Origin: Planctomycetota bacterium
GTDB lineage: Bacteria; Planctomycetota; UBA8742; JACQVU01
Direction of reading: 5' to 3'
Assembly (NCBI GenBank): GCA_016209585.1
Contig: JACQVU010000161.1
Location: 1-23,981, forward strand
DNA length: 23,981 nt
Part shown: piece after piece, positions 15,901 through 23,332 of the stretch
Layout of the letters: each line of letters opens with the position of its first letter
Position numbering within the stretch: the stretch's first letter is position 1
Translations under genes and position numbers: made by a program
The notes under the pieces: generated by a model
Told to the model about the DNA's origin: nothing
The model's database searches: none
The model's input: only the letters and a program-made list of their open reading frames with translations

Positions 15901-16994
15901 AAGTAGCCGTGAACGTTGGTCCAGGAACCGAGGGCCTGGCTCATCATCACCAGAATGCCCCAGGAGCCGCCGAAGGTGCCCGAACCGTCGCCGTCCGTCG
16001 CCTTCACCGTCAACGTGTAGGTGGTGGAGCCGTCCGCCGTGATCGGGTTGGCGCTGATGGTGATGTCGCTGGAGGCCAGGGTCGGCGTTCGGGTCAGCAG
16101 CCGGCGCATGATCTGCTCGCCGCTGCCGTCGGACTGGATCCAGTAGACCCAGACCGCGCCGGTGCTGGAGTCGAAGTCGGCGATGTCCGGGTTATAGCCC
16201 GCAGCCGTGGAGATCGCCCCCTGGTACGTGCCACCGACCACCGCATGGATGTAGCCGTCGGCCGCGTTGCGCCAGACGTAGTCGCCGGCGGGGTTCACGG
16301 CCGGGTGGGTGCCGTCGTACCCCGTGTCGGTGGCCGCGTTGCGGATCACGTTGGTGCCGTCGCTCCAGATGTACTGGGAGAGGCTGGCCGCGTTCGGGTA
16401 GTAGTTCGTGGCGTTGTAGAAGGCCGTGTCGTTGTCCGCCCGCCGGATGCCCAGCGAGAACGCCGGCCAGTTGTTCTGGGTGTGGCTGTAGGTGGCTTCC
16501 ACCAGCACGGCGCCGTCGTCGCCGATGGTGGCCATCTGGTAGTTCCCAATGCCCTCCCCAGCCGAAGGGGAGTAGGTGGCGGTGTCGGACGAGTAGGGCG
16601 CCGAGTTCCGGCGGTGGACGTAAGAGAAACCTGGCCCCGCGCCACCCCCGTTGACGAAGTCGATGAAGGTCACCTGGCCGCTGGAGTTGATGTCCGGCTC
16701 GCGGTACTGCCCGCCGGTGATGATGGCTGTGGCGCCGGTGTTGTCCATCGCGGCGTAGTAGATGGTGGAGTTGGAGGCGTTGCGGTAGACGATCCGGTTC
16801 TGGGAGAGAGAGACGTTGACGCAATCGTAGTTCGACCCGCCTGAAGTCAGTTGCTGGACCGAACCGGCGGTCCAGCCGGCTGCGGCTGCGAAGGCTGGGG
16901 ACGGAGACAAGGCCCCGGCGAGGAGTCCGCAGATGAAAAGGATCAGAGAGACCCGATAGAACCGCATACCACGAATCCCAGGATTTTTCCCCAT
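12915..16994 (-). CDS. Large secreted fibronectin type III repeat protein
   Basis: A 1359-residue exported protein. The signal peptide is residues 1-37 (hydrophobic FYRVSLILFICGLLAGAL, cleavage after PAFA); ATG 16994 and ATG 16967 are both possible starts. Residues about 40-305 look like a TolB-type beta-propeller (repeated PDI, GDYVWRN and NPDIADFDS phrases). An adhesin-like Ig domain follows (about 305-460, TISANPITADGSTTYTLTV). About seven FN3 modules span roughly 465-1100, each ending in phrases such as VKARNGDGLETGWSS. A further beta-rich domain (1101-1225) and a C-terminal jelly-roll, ending in VFLDDIDAAVQ, resemble carbohydrate-binding modules. No catalytic motif, membrane anchor or PEP-CTERM sorting signal is seen. 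A surface or extracellular binding role is inferred. Confidence 0.85.
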   Translation of the reverse strand: MGKNPGIRGMRFYRVSLILFICGLLAGALSPSPAFAAAAGWTAGSVQQLTSGGSNYDCVNVSLSQNRIVYRNASNSTIYYAAMDNTGATAIITGGQYREPDINSSGQVTFIDFVNGGGAGPGFSYVHRRNSAPYSSDTATYSPSAGEGIGNYQMATIGDDGAVLVEATYSHTQNNWPAFSLGIRRADNDTAFYNATNYYPNAASLSQYIWSDGTNVIRNAATDTGYDGTHPAVNPAGDYVWRNAADGYIHAVVGGTYQGAISTAAGYNPDIADFDSSTGAVWVYWIQSDGSGEQIMRRLLTRTPTLASSDITISANPITADGSTTYTLTVKATDGDGSGTFGGSWGILVMMSQALGSWTNVHGYFGWHPTNTTGPPGFGAALETGACTGGGYVGKYNGFGQQYVQLVPGSCSTSTAGNQRTVNFVFLALTNWGDYQSMRVHGYANDKNDATSGWVDWAGGTFSTLPAAPSGLSVTNPTLSTLDLAWTLNSGSTETAVKVLRNAVVVATLGADASSWQDTGRAANTQYTYQIKAANSGGDSAGSNSVAKYTAIETPATPTFGATTSSSLVLNTSGVSNVAAGSSGVWFESTNGGNTGIQAWVQVTTDTATALSPNTSYTFQVKARNGDGLETGWSSTSSRYTLPGIPTGLAKSDLTTNSLTWSWTAPAGGANGYKLTCNGNTVDVGAVTSATASQANGFGVMNANTAYTATVLGYNSSGDGVATGGVTNYTAIETPAAPTFGATTSSSIVLNTSGASNITVASSGLWFESTTVGGNTGIQAWVQVTTDTATALSPNVQYDFRVKGRNGDAVETGWSSTTSRYTLPDVPTGLAHTGNATNSITWGWTAPGGGANGYKLTCNGNTVDVGNVLTFVASQANGFGSFLANTTYTASVRAYNSSGDGVVSGGVTNYTSIETPTGVDTDFATDTSVQLRARGSLNNLTLGSSGLFFEYVSGGAGGGPSSAWTQTNTYLDSGLSSYTAYVYKVKARNGDGDETPYTANYTQYTAPAAPTPPLSWDGVAAIWTVPPGAANHHIQIYRDMPGPPGQLMWESDSNSSLGNFPWGGAVAGNSYFFRVYAYVNSNGLWAGPYSVYSAGATPVDNTALAPIDVWVSDAKTGAQADPGSNVVRGDINTDDITPVVFSAKYQDDAWDSAFKARVKVSSAALADPENDAADLWDSGDYAVAPVRANTQSPDILYRGPKLNNNQDYHLRFRFIEKYATTDNEVTSPWSADVTFRIQRDVLKTALTDGPSIHPTTNVCEIRETNKYHFRYVYDLTGPTTQVRFTYWRRSTGPTVAVEAVAPGTAPVTTETLLSGPDANGWSQYEVVIAPAQSQGVARLGFTTTGAGSVFLDDIDAAVQ
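14256..14798 (-). repeat. Tandem duplication, copy B (543 bp) inside the FN3 gene
   Basis: Encodes two FN3 modules from ETPAAPTFGATTSSS to GGVTNYTSI. Nearly identical in sequence and order to the adjacent copy A, including a stretch of over 50 identical bases around the segment for NTGIQAWVQVTTDTATALSP. It has one extra codon (TTVGGN against TNGGN). Confidence 0.85.
14799..15338 (-). repeat. Tandem duplication, copy A (540 bp) inside the FN3 gene
   Basis: Encodes two FN3 modules from ETPATPTFGATTSSS to GGVTNYTAI, directly followed in frame by copy B. The high DNA identity shows a recent in-frame duplication of a two-module unit. Confidence 0.85.
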
Positions 16995-17434
16995 CGTGAC
17001 TCTTGTCCGGCTGTGACCACAAAGGATATCATCCCTCTCCCATCCGAAAGGGATAATACTACTCTACCAACGTCGCCACCTGTGTCAACAAGGATCGTTC
17101 GTAAATTTCCCAAAAAATGTTTGTTGTGTGCGCCAGTAGTAGAGTATCGGACTAATAACCTCCTAATACAATGGATCGGAAGTCCCTTGGGGGTTGCCGG
17201 GGTCGGCGAGCGTCCAGCGCCCTTGTGAGGTCTTGTAATCCCGTTGGTGTCCATTCGTGGTTTCTTGACGGCAACCAGCCCCGTCCGTTTCCTGGCTTCC
17301 GGTCTTCCTCAGCGGCACTCCCAGACCTTCGCGGGAGAACAGGAAACGAGTGGCTTTGGGAGTACAATAGCACGCGAGCACGCGCGCGCCCCGGGGCGCG
17401 CGAGAGTCCACCAGAGCGAGACGGAGCCGGCGAA
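16995..17434. other. 440-bp divergent intergenic region
   Basis: It lies between the FN3 gene (-) and the membrane-protein gene (+) and has no convincing ORF. Its contents are a promoter candidate for the FN3 gene (17061-17088), a repeat fragment GTGTCCATTCGTGGTTTC (17247-17264) of a type scattered in many bacterial genomes, two interleaved inverted repeats (17286-17363), and TACAAT (17363-17368), a possible -10 box for the + strand gene without a recognisable -35. It is noticeably more AT-rich than the coding regions between about 17030 and 17170. Confidence 0.6.
17061..17088 (-). promoter_or_regulatory. Candidate promoter of the FN3 gene
   Basis: On the - strand TTGACA (17088-17083) is followed after 16 bases by TAGAGT (17066-17061), four of six against the -10 consensus. 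The spacing equals that of the strong promoter at 12055-12082. Transcription would begin near 17053, giving a leader of about 58 bases before the ATG at 16994. Confidence 0.45.
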
Positions 17435-18310
17435 TTGGACATCCACCAGCGCGAACCTCATCCGGGTTGCGGCCACGGTCACGGCCTCTTCCGGCGCGGC
17501 GGAGCGCCAGGCGCGCCCCGCGGCGAGCGCCACCCCATCGCGGTCGAGTTGCTGGACCACCTGCCCTTCACCGTGGGCGCGGCCGTGGTGAGCATGTTCG
17601 CCGCCTATTACCTGTCGATCATGCTGGACGACGGCGGGTTGCGGTGGCGGGTGGGGGCGCGGTTTGGCGACCTGTTTCACATCACGCACCCGGCGCACCT
17701 GCTCTTCTCGGCGGCCGCGACCACGGCGATGTTCCTCACTTGGGATCAGCGCGTGTGGCGCGCCGTGCTGGTGGGCATCGCGGGGTCGGCGGGGATCTGC
17801 TCGGTGTCGGACATTTTTCTGCCCTACCTGGGGATGGAGATGCTGGGGGTGGAGGCGCGGTTGCACGTCTGCCTCATCGATCACCCCCAGTTGGAGGCGC
17901 CCTTCACCATCGGGGGCGTTCTGCTGGGTATCGCGGCGGCGCGGCGCGTGCGGCGCAGCACGATCTACTCCCACTCCGCGCATGTGGTGGTCTCATGCCT
18001 CGCCACCGTCTTCTATCTCTTCTCGTACGCCGTCATGGCCCCCGGCGCCGCCGCCGCGGACCTTTTCCAGCCGGGGCGACTTTTCGGGCTTTTCGTGATC
18101 GTGGTGGTGGCCGTGCTGCTGCCCTGCTGCGTGAGCGACGTTGTTTTCCCCTTGCTCTTCGTTCGCCGGGCGGCGAGCAACGCGAGCGCCGGGAGCGGGA
18201 CGACGGAGCGTGCCGCTGGGACGGCGCAGGCGAAGGAAGAGAACGTGAAGACGGACGCGCCGGGCGCCGAGGTCCGGGATCGGGGTTTGACCACCGGGCC
18301 GGGCGGCTGA
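17435..18310 (+). CDS. Unidentified six-helix membrane protein
   Basis: I do not recognise the family. From a TTG at 17435, with GGAG eight bases upstream in GACGGAG, the product is 291 residues. The frame is open back to 17171 but that part lies in non-coding repeat sequence. No ATG occurs until 17593, which would cut off the first helix. The N-terminus is His/Gly-rich (HPGCGHGHG), suggesting metal contact. Hydrophobic segments lie at about 37-62, 85-104, 110-138, 155-170, 182-203 and 215-243. Conserved-looking features are HITHPAHLLFSAAATTAMF, SVSDIFLPYLG and HVCLIDHP, with His and Asp residues near membrane faces. The C-terminal ~45 residues are hydrophilic and probably cytosolic. A metal transporter is one possibility but nothing proves it. 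Confidence 0.7.
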   Translation: MDIHQREPHPGCGHGHGLFRRGGAPGAPRGERHPIAVELLDHLPFTVGAAVVSMFAAYYLSIMLDDGGLRWRVGARFGDLFHITHPAHLLFSAAATTAMFLTWDQRVWRAVLVGIAGSAGICSVSDIFLPYLGMEMLGVEARLHVCLIDHPQLEAPFTIGGVLLGIAAARRVRRSTIYSHSAHVVVSCLATVFYLFSYAVMAPGAAAADLFQPGRLFGLFVIVVVAVLLPCCVSDVVFPLLFVRRAASNASAGSGTTERAAGTAQAKEENVKTDAPGAEVRDRGLTTGPGG

Positions 18311-18319
18311 TACTGTTTC

Positions 18320-18347
18320 CAGTTGCCAGTTTTCAGTTGTCAGCAGT
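18320..18347. repeat. Four tandem 7-bp repeats (CAGTTNT type)
   Basis: CAGTTGC, CAGTTTT, CAGTTGT and CAGCAGT follow each other without gaps between the membrane-protein stop and the M28 peptidase start. Heptamer runs of CAGTTTT/CAGTTAT type are familiar intergenic repeats in several bacterial phyla (from memory). Confidence 0.65.
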
Positions 18348-18393
18348 GGGTAGTCAACGGTTGCCAAGTGGCAAAGTGGAAAGGTCGTGCTGG

Positions 18394-20616
18394 ATGCGCC
18401 GGGTCATCGCGTGCTCGTGGCGGCTGGTGGTCGTCCTCGCGCTGGTTCTTCCGAGCCGCGCCGTATCGGCGCAGGCGGAGGCCCAGGCGGGGGCGGAGGC
18501 GGACCCGCTGGGGTTGTCGACGGTGACGCTGGAGGAGATCACGGCGCACATGCGCTACCTGTGCGACGACGCGCGCCAGGGGCGTGAGGCCGGCGGCGAC
18601 GAGAACCGGAAGGTGATGGAGTACGTCGCGGCCGAGTTCAAGTCCTACGGCCTGGAGCCGGCCGGCGACGATGGCGGCTGGTTCCAAACCGTAGACAAAG
18701 GCCCGGCCGTCTACGACGGGCCGGACAGCGCGGTGACGATCCAGGTCGCGCGCGGAGCGAACGGGCGCGGCCAGCCGCGTTCCCTGGCGCTGGCGGTGGG
18801 GAAAGACTTCAGCGCCTGCGCCGGCTCGCCCGCGAAGGAGGCGACGGGCGGCGTGGCCTTCGCGGGATACGCCATTTCGTCGGAGAACTACGACTACGAC
18901 GACTTCGACGGGCTGGACGTGAAGGGGAAGGTGGTGATCGTGCTGCGGGGCGAGCCGCAGGAGAACGACGTCGGCTCGCGGTTCAGCGGCAAGCGCAAGG
19001 TCGCCGAGGCGGCCGACAACCGCAAGGCCGAGGAGGCGCAGAAGCGCGGCGCGGTCGCGGTGCTGTTGGCCCACAACCGGAACTGGAAGGACCCGGACGT
19101 GGCCGTGAACGTCTTCAGCGTGAAGCCGCGGAGGCGGGGCGCCACGCTGGAGATTCCGGTGGCGCATGTCACGCGGCGGGTCGCCGCCGGGCTGATGAAG
19201 GGGGCGGGCAAGAACCTGGAGGAGATCGAGAAAGCGATCGACGACACCGGCAAGCCGCTATCGTGCGACCTTCCGGGGGTCACCGCCTCCGTTCGGGCCG
19301 ACGCCCGGACGCGGTTCGGCGGCAACGTGATCGGGCTTTTGCGGGGCGCGGACCCGGAGTTGAAGAAGGAAGTGGTGGTGCTGGGCGCGCACATGGATCA
19401 CATCGGGTTCGGGGGGTTCGGTTCGCAGGTGAACGCGGTCGGCGTGCTCCACAACGGCGCGGATGACAACGCTTCCGGCGCAGCCGCGCTGCTGGAGGCG
19501 GCCGAGGCCGTGGCGTCCGCGCCCGTGAAGCCGCGGCGGTCGGTGTTGTTCATCGCCTTCAACGCCGAAGAGAAGGGGTTGTTCGGGGCGTTCTACTACT
19601 GCGCCCACCCCCACCCGGAGTTCCCGATCGCGAACACGGCGGCGATGGTCAACATGGACATGGTGGGTCGCTTGCGGAACAACCGCGTTGAGGTCATCGC
19701 GGCGGAGACGGGCGGGGGGTTCTTCCAACCGCTGGTGAACCGGACCAACGAGCGGTTCGGTCTGAACCTGAAACTGGCCTACCCGTTTGGCATGGCCAGC
19801 GGGTCGGACCAGTTGGCGTTCATCATGCGACAGGTGCCGTCGATCTTCATGCACACCGGGCTCCACCCCGACTACCACACCCCGGTTGACGACCTGGACC
19901 GAATCAACCTGGAAGGCATGGCGCCGGTGACCAGGCTGGTGGCCGCCACCACCCAGGTGCTGGCCAACTACCCGAAACGGGCGACGTTCAAGCCGCAACC
20001 GATGCTCGGCCTGGGGTTCGGCGGCCCGCGCGGGCCGCTGCTGGGCATCAGCGTGGGCCGGCCGCCTGAGGGTGAGGAGAATCCGCAGCCGGGCGTCTAC
20101 GTGGGCGGCATCATGGAGGGCTATGCCTCGGAGACTCTGGGACTGGACCAAGGCGACATCGTGGTGGAGATGGACGGCGCGGCGCTGAAAGACCAGCGCG
20201 ACCTGCAGCGCGCGCTTCGCAAACACAAGTGGGGCGAGAAAGTGAGCGTGAAGTGGGTTCGCGACGGCAAGACGATGGCCGGCGAAGCCGTGCTCACCAA
20301 TCCCGAAGGCGACGAGGAGCAGGCCGCCGCCCCGCAAGCGGCCCCAGGCGGCGGGCCGGGCGTGGTCTGTGACGCCCAGGTGGCGTCGAAAATGGAAAAG
20401 ATGCTGGGGGTGAAGGGGTTGCAGACCGGCGACCGCATCGTGGAAGTCAACGGCCAGCCGGTGGCCGACCTGGAGGCGCTGCAAGTGGCCATTCTGACCG
20501 CGCCGCCGGGCAAGCCCATCCAGATCGCGTGGGAGCGGGGCGGGAAGCGCATGACCGCCGCCGGCTCGCTCGACGCGGAGGAGCCGCCTCCCGCCAGGCC
20601 CGGCGGGGGCAAGTGA
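18394..20616 (+). CDS. Secreted M28-family zinc aminopeptidase with PA and PDZ domains
   Basis: A 740-residue exported exopeptidase. The ATG at 18394 begins a signal peptide ending near VSAQA; GGAAAGG lies about nine bases upstream. The open frame extends far upstream, but that is a shadow of the preceding gene. A protease-associated (PA) domain fills about residues 110-250 (GVAFAGYAI, VKGKVVIVLRG). The zinc ligands and catalytic residues of M28 are all present: His333 in HMDHIG, Asp357 in GADDNASG, Glu392-Glu393 in NAEEKG, Asp422 in NMDMVGR and His495 in YHTPVD. A PDZ domain follows (about 540-630, GDIVVEMDG) and a second, shorter PDZ-like unit (about 660-725, GDRIVEVNGQPV). M28-PDZ proteins of this type occur in Planctomycetes-like and Bacteroidetes-like bacteria. 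It probably degrades peptides in the periplasm. Confidence 0.93.
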   Translation: MRRVIACSWRLVVVLALVLPSRAVSAQAEAQAGAEADPLGLSTVTLEEITAHMRYLCDDARQGREAGGDENRKVMEYVAAEFKSYGLEPAGDDGGWFQTVDKGPAVYDGPDSAVTIQVARGANGRGQPRSLALAVGKDFSACAGSPAKEATGGVAFAGYAISSENYDYDDFDGLDVKGKVVIVLRGEPQENDVGSRFSGKRKVAEAADNRKAEEAQKRGAVAVLLAHNRNWKDPDVAVNVFSVKPRRRGATLEIPVAHVTRRVAAGLMKGAGKNLEEIEKAIDDTGKPLSCDLPGVTASVRADARTRFGGNVIGLLRGADPELKKEVVVLGAHMDHIGFGGFGSQVNAVGVLHNGADDNASGAAALLEAAEAVASAPVKPRRSVLFIAFNAEEKGLFGAFYYCAHPHPEFPIANTAAMVNMDMVGRLRNNRVEVIAAETGGGFFQPLVNRTNERFGLNLKLAYPFGMASGSDQLAFIMRQVPSIFMHTGLHPDYHTPVDDLDRINLEGMAPVTRLVAATTQVLANYPKRATFKPQPMLGLGFGGPRGPLLGISVGRPPEGEENPQPGVYVGGIMEGYASETLGLDQGDIVVEMDGAALKDQRDLQRALRKHKWGEKVSVKWVRDGKTMAGEAVLTNPEGDEEQAAAPQAAPGGGPGVVCDAQVASKMEKMLGVKGLQTGDRIVEVNGQPVADLEALQVAILTAPPGKPIQIAWERGGKRMTAAGSLDAEEPPPARPGGGK

Positions 20617-20677
20617 CGCCCACGCCAGCGGCGCGGAGAAGGCGTCGGCGGTCGGGCGCCGGTTGCTGGCCATCCCC

Positions 20678-21679
20678 ATGAGGCGAAAGGGAATGCTGCT
20701 GGCGGCGCTTCTCCTGTCGGCGCTCACCGCCGGGCGAGCGGAGGCGCGCGGGGGCGGGGCGCACCCCTTCCCCGACGTGCTGGCGACCTCGCAGATACGT
20801 TTTGACACCACGGGGGCGGTGGTGGATTACTCGCTGGAGTTCGACGACCGGGTGTCGGAGTACCTGGGCCAGGAAGCCGACGCCGACCAGGACGGCGAGA
20901 TCTCGCGGGAAGAGTCCGAGCGCTTCCTGGCCTCCTGCGAGACGAGCGTGTTGAAGAACCTGGCGCTGGAGGTTGACGGCGCGGCGGCCCGCGCCGAGGT
21001 GGTGGACCGCACCATCGACTTCGAACTCGACGAACGCTCCTCCCGCGATTGGCTGCTCGTGCGGCGGGTTCTCGTGGAGTTTCGGTTGCGCTTCGCCGCC
21101 GCCGTCCCGCTGGAGCGCGAGCGGCGGTACAAAGTGAACTACACCGACGAGACCCTCGTCGAGCGGTCCGCGTTCAAGAAGAACACCGACGTCGCCCTGT
21201 ACGAGGGACGCTACGCGACGGAAGACCTCGAGGATCACCGCTTCGAGAACGGCGCCATCCGGCTGGTGACGTTCACTTTGATCACCGCCGCCAACTTCCC
21301 CGGACCGGCGTACGCGGGGCCCGAGGCTTGGCGGCTGGTGACGGGGATCGGGATCACGGACCCCGCCGAAATCGCGCGGATCAAGGCGGCGGATCGGCGG
21401 TTCGAGATCGAGGGGAGCGCGGCGCCGTCGGCCGGCGCGGGCACGGGCACGGGCGCGGGCACGATGGCCTCGGCGCCACCGGTGGCCGCGCCGGCCGCCG
21501 CGCCTCTTGGGGGGACGTCGGCGCGAGGGAACCCGGTGAATGCGCCAGCCGCGGAGAAACAAGCGGCGGAGCGAGCGGGGGGGCTGGGCTGGCTGGCGGT
21601 CGGCGGGGCTTTCGCGGCGGCCGTGGCGGGGTCGCTGGTTCTGGTCGTTTGGTTCCGCAACCATCGGCGGGTTCGATGA
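20678..21679 (+). CDS. Exported EF-hand protein with C-terminal membrane anchor
   Basis: A 333-residue protein with a signal peptide (MRRKGMLLAALLLSALTAG, cleavage near AEA) and a C-terminal transmembrane helix (about 307-328) followed by a short basic tail. One perfect EF-hand calcium loop is seen at residues 68-79: Asp68, Asp70, Asp72, Gly73, Ile75 and Glu79. The first mature residues (GGAHPFPDVLATSQIRF) and the domain layout recall the extracytoplasmic part of HupE/NicO-type metal transporter partners, but the transporter domain is absent. An Ala/Gly/Thr-rich linker precedes the helix. ATG 20678 is chosen because it gives a basic n-region; ATG 20693 and TTG 20663 are alternatives. Its stop overlaps the next gene's start (ATGA), so the two are translationally coupled. 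Confidence 0.75.
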   Translation: MRRKGMLLAALLLSALTAGRAEARGGGAHPFPDVLATSQIRFDTTGAVVDYSLEFDDRVSEYLGQEADADQDGEISREESERFLASCETSVLKNLALEVDGAAARAEVVDRTIDFELDERSSRDWLLVRRVLVEFRLRFAAAVPLERERRYKVNYTDETLVERSAFKKNTDVALYEGRYATEDLEDHRFENGAIRLVTFTLITAANFPGPAYAGPEAWRLVTGIGITDPAEIARIKAADRRFEIEGSAAPSAGAGTGTGAGTMASAPPVAAPAAAPLGGTSARGNPVNAPAAEKQAAERAGGLGWLAVGGAFAAAVAGSLVLVVWFRNHRRVR

Positions 21680-23328
21680 ACACCAATGTGAACGGGAGCG
21701 GGCGGCTGCCGGCGCCGAGCCGGGGGCGCGCGGCCCGGGGCGGTCTCCGGCGCGCCTTGGGGCGACGGCTGCTGTTTTCGTTCGTGGTTTTTCTCCTGGC
21801 GCTGGAGATCGCGCTGCGGCTGGGCGGCGTGATGGCGCAAGCCGCGCGACCACGCCCGGCGCCGGTGGCGAAAAAGCCCGGCGAGATCCATGTCATCTGC
21901 CTTGGCGACTCTTACACGTTCGGCATCGGCGCGCCGGCGGGCCAGAGTTACCCGGATCACTTGCAGCGTCTGCTGGACACCTCGATACCGGGGGCGGCCG
22001 CGGGGCGGTTCCGGGTCTTCAACCTGGGGCGGCCGGGCTGGAACAGCGCGCAGGTGGCGCGGGCCGCGCGGGAGGAGGCTGAACGCTACCGCGCCGACGT
22101 GGTGCTGATCCTGGCCGGCAACAACGACGCCTGGAACCTGGAGAGCGCGGCCACCGGCCCCGGTCGCGCCGCGAGCGAGACCGCCGGCGCGTGGCGCGGC
22201 GCCGACCGCCTGCTGGCCAACCTCCGCTGCTACCGGCTGGCGCGGTGGCTGCTTAAGTCTCCGGCGGCGGCGCCGCCGGCGCCGCCGGAGACCGAGGCCA
22301 CGCGCCGGCGTGAGGCCGAGCGGGAGCGACACCACGCCCTGGTGGCCGCGTTGCCCGACGCGGCGCGCCGGCGCCTCTCGCGAGGCCACGAGTTGAACGC
22401 CGCCGGCCGGGTGGCGGAGGCGGCGGTGGAGTTCGCGGCCGCCGTGGAGGCGGCGCCCGACCGGGCGGTCTGTCGCATCGATCTCGCCGACGCCTTCCGG
22501 CGCCTGGGCCGCGAGCAGGGCGAGGCCGCGGCGTTCGGCGAGCCGGACCCGGCCGCGCCCGAGGGCGCGCCGGTGGCGCTCTCCCGCGCCGACTTCCACC
22601 TGCGGCGCCGGGAGTACGCCGAGGCCCGGCGCTGGTACGAGCTCGTCCTGGCCGCGCGGCCGGAAGAGGCGCGCGCCGCGGCCGGGCTGGGGCTGTGCGC
22701 CCTCGACCAGGGCGAGTTCGCCGAGGCCGCGAGCCGGCTGTCAGCCGCCGTCGCCCTGGACCCCGGCGACGCCCAGGCGCAGGGCCGGCTGGGCGCGGCC
22801 TTCATCGGCGCGGGCCAGCGCGCGCGCGGCGAGGCCGCGCTGTGGCGGTCGGTGGAACTGGGCGGCGATCCGGCCTTCGCGCTGTCACAGTTGCTCACCA
22901 GCGCCGAGGGCGAGGCCGCGGCCCGCGCGGCCCTCGCGACCCGCGCGGCGGAGTACGATCGTCGCTTCGGCCGCGCCTGGACCGACTACTACGTCCGCCC
23001 CCACGTCCGCTGGCTGGCCGACGGGCCGGGCCGTTCGGCCGCGCTCGTCGCGAGACTGGCGGCCGCGGCGCGGGGCGCGCGCGCCGCCGGCGCGCTGGCC
23101 GTGGTGCTGGGGTACCCCCACGGCCGTTTCACGGCCGAGGCGGGGCGAGCCGCGGAAGAGGCCGGGGTTCCGTGGGTGGACCCGCGGCCGCGCTTCGCGC
23201 CGCTGGAAGGATCCGCTTCGCGAGATCGCTGGTTCGCGCCCGACGGCCACCTCACGGGCGAAGGCTACGCGCTCTACGCGGAAGAGGTGGCCCGCGTGTT
23301 GACGCGGCTGCTGGAAGAACGGCGGTAA
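21676..23328 (+). CDS. SGNH/GDSL hydrolase with an internal TPR domain
   Basis: A 550-residue membrane-anchored protein. The start overlaps the preceding stop. A transmembrane helix (about 30-52) follows a basic cytosolic segment. SGNH block I is CLGDSYTFGIG (Ser79), block III is GNND (Asn149-Asn150, oxyanion hole) and block V is DGHLTGEGY (Asp523, His525). Between blocks III and V lie about 200 residues of TPR-like helices (about 220-420), such as AAGLGLCALDQGEFAEA and AVALDPGDAQAQGRLG. SGNH enzymes hydrolyse esters, often acetyl groups on polysaccharides or peptidoglycan; the substrate here is unknown. The TPR insertion probably provides protein docking. The open frame reaches back to 21049 only as a shadow of the upstream gene. 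The next gene starts 4 bp after the stop. Confidence 0.88.
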   Translation: MNTNVNGSGRLPAPSRGRAARGGLRRALGRRLLFSFVVFLLALEIALRLGGVMAQAARPRPAPVAKKPGEIHVICLGDSYTFGIGAPAGQSYPDHLQRLLDTSIPGAAAGRFRVFNLGRPGWNSAQVARAAREEAERYRADVVLILAGNNDAWNLESAATGPGRAASETAGAWRGADRLLANLRCYRLARWLLKSPAAAPPAPPETEATRRREAERERHHALVAALPDAARRRLSRGHELNAAGRVAEAAVEFAAAVEAAPDRAVCRIDLADAFRRLGREQGEAAAFGEPDPAAPEGAPVALSRADFHLRRREYAEARRWYELVLAARPEEARAAAGLGLCALDQGEFAEAASRLSAAVALDPGDAQAQGRLGAAFIGAGQRARGEAALWRSVELGGDPAFALSQLLTSAEGEAAARAALATRAAEYDRRFGRAWTDYYVRPHVRWLADGPGRSAALVARLAAAARGARAAGALAVVLGYPHGRFTAEAGRAAEEAGVPWVDPRPRFAPLEGSASRDRWFAPDGHLTGEGYALYAEEVARVLTRLLEERR

Positions 23329-23332
23329 AGCG

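Noticed and set aside
17158..17164. Perfect Shine-Dalgarno-like AGGAGGT on the - strand
   Set aside because: No ATG, GTG or TTG at a suitable distance with a plausible ORF; the frame through this area crosses non-coding repeat sequence.
16943..17254. 103-residue - strand frame in the FN3 leader region
   Set aside because: It overlaps the FN3 start and the interspersed repeat, with no domain and no suitable ribosome binding site.
17467..18393. Upstream extension of the M28 peptidase frame (309 codons)
   Set aside because: It overlaps the membrane-protein gene in another frame and is Arg/Gly-rich; the signal peptide at 18394 marks the real start.
21049..21675. Upstream extension of the SGNH hydrolase frame
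   Set aside because: Shadow of the EF-hand protein gene; the ATG at 21676 with stop-start overlap is convincing.
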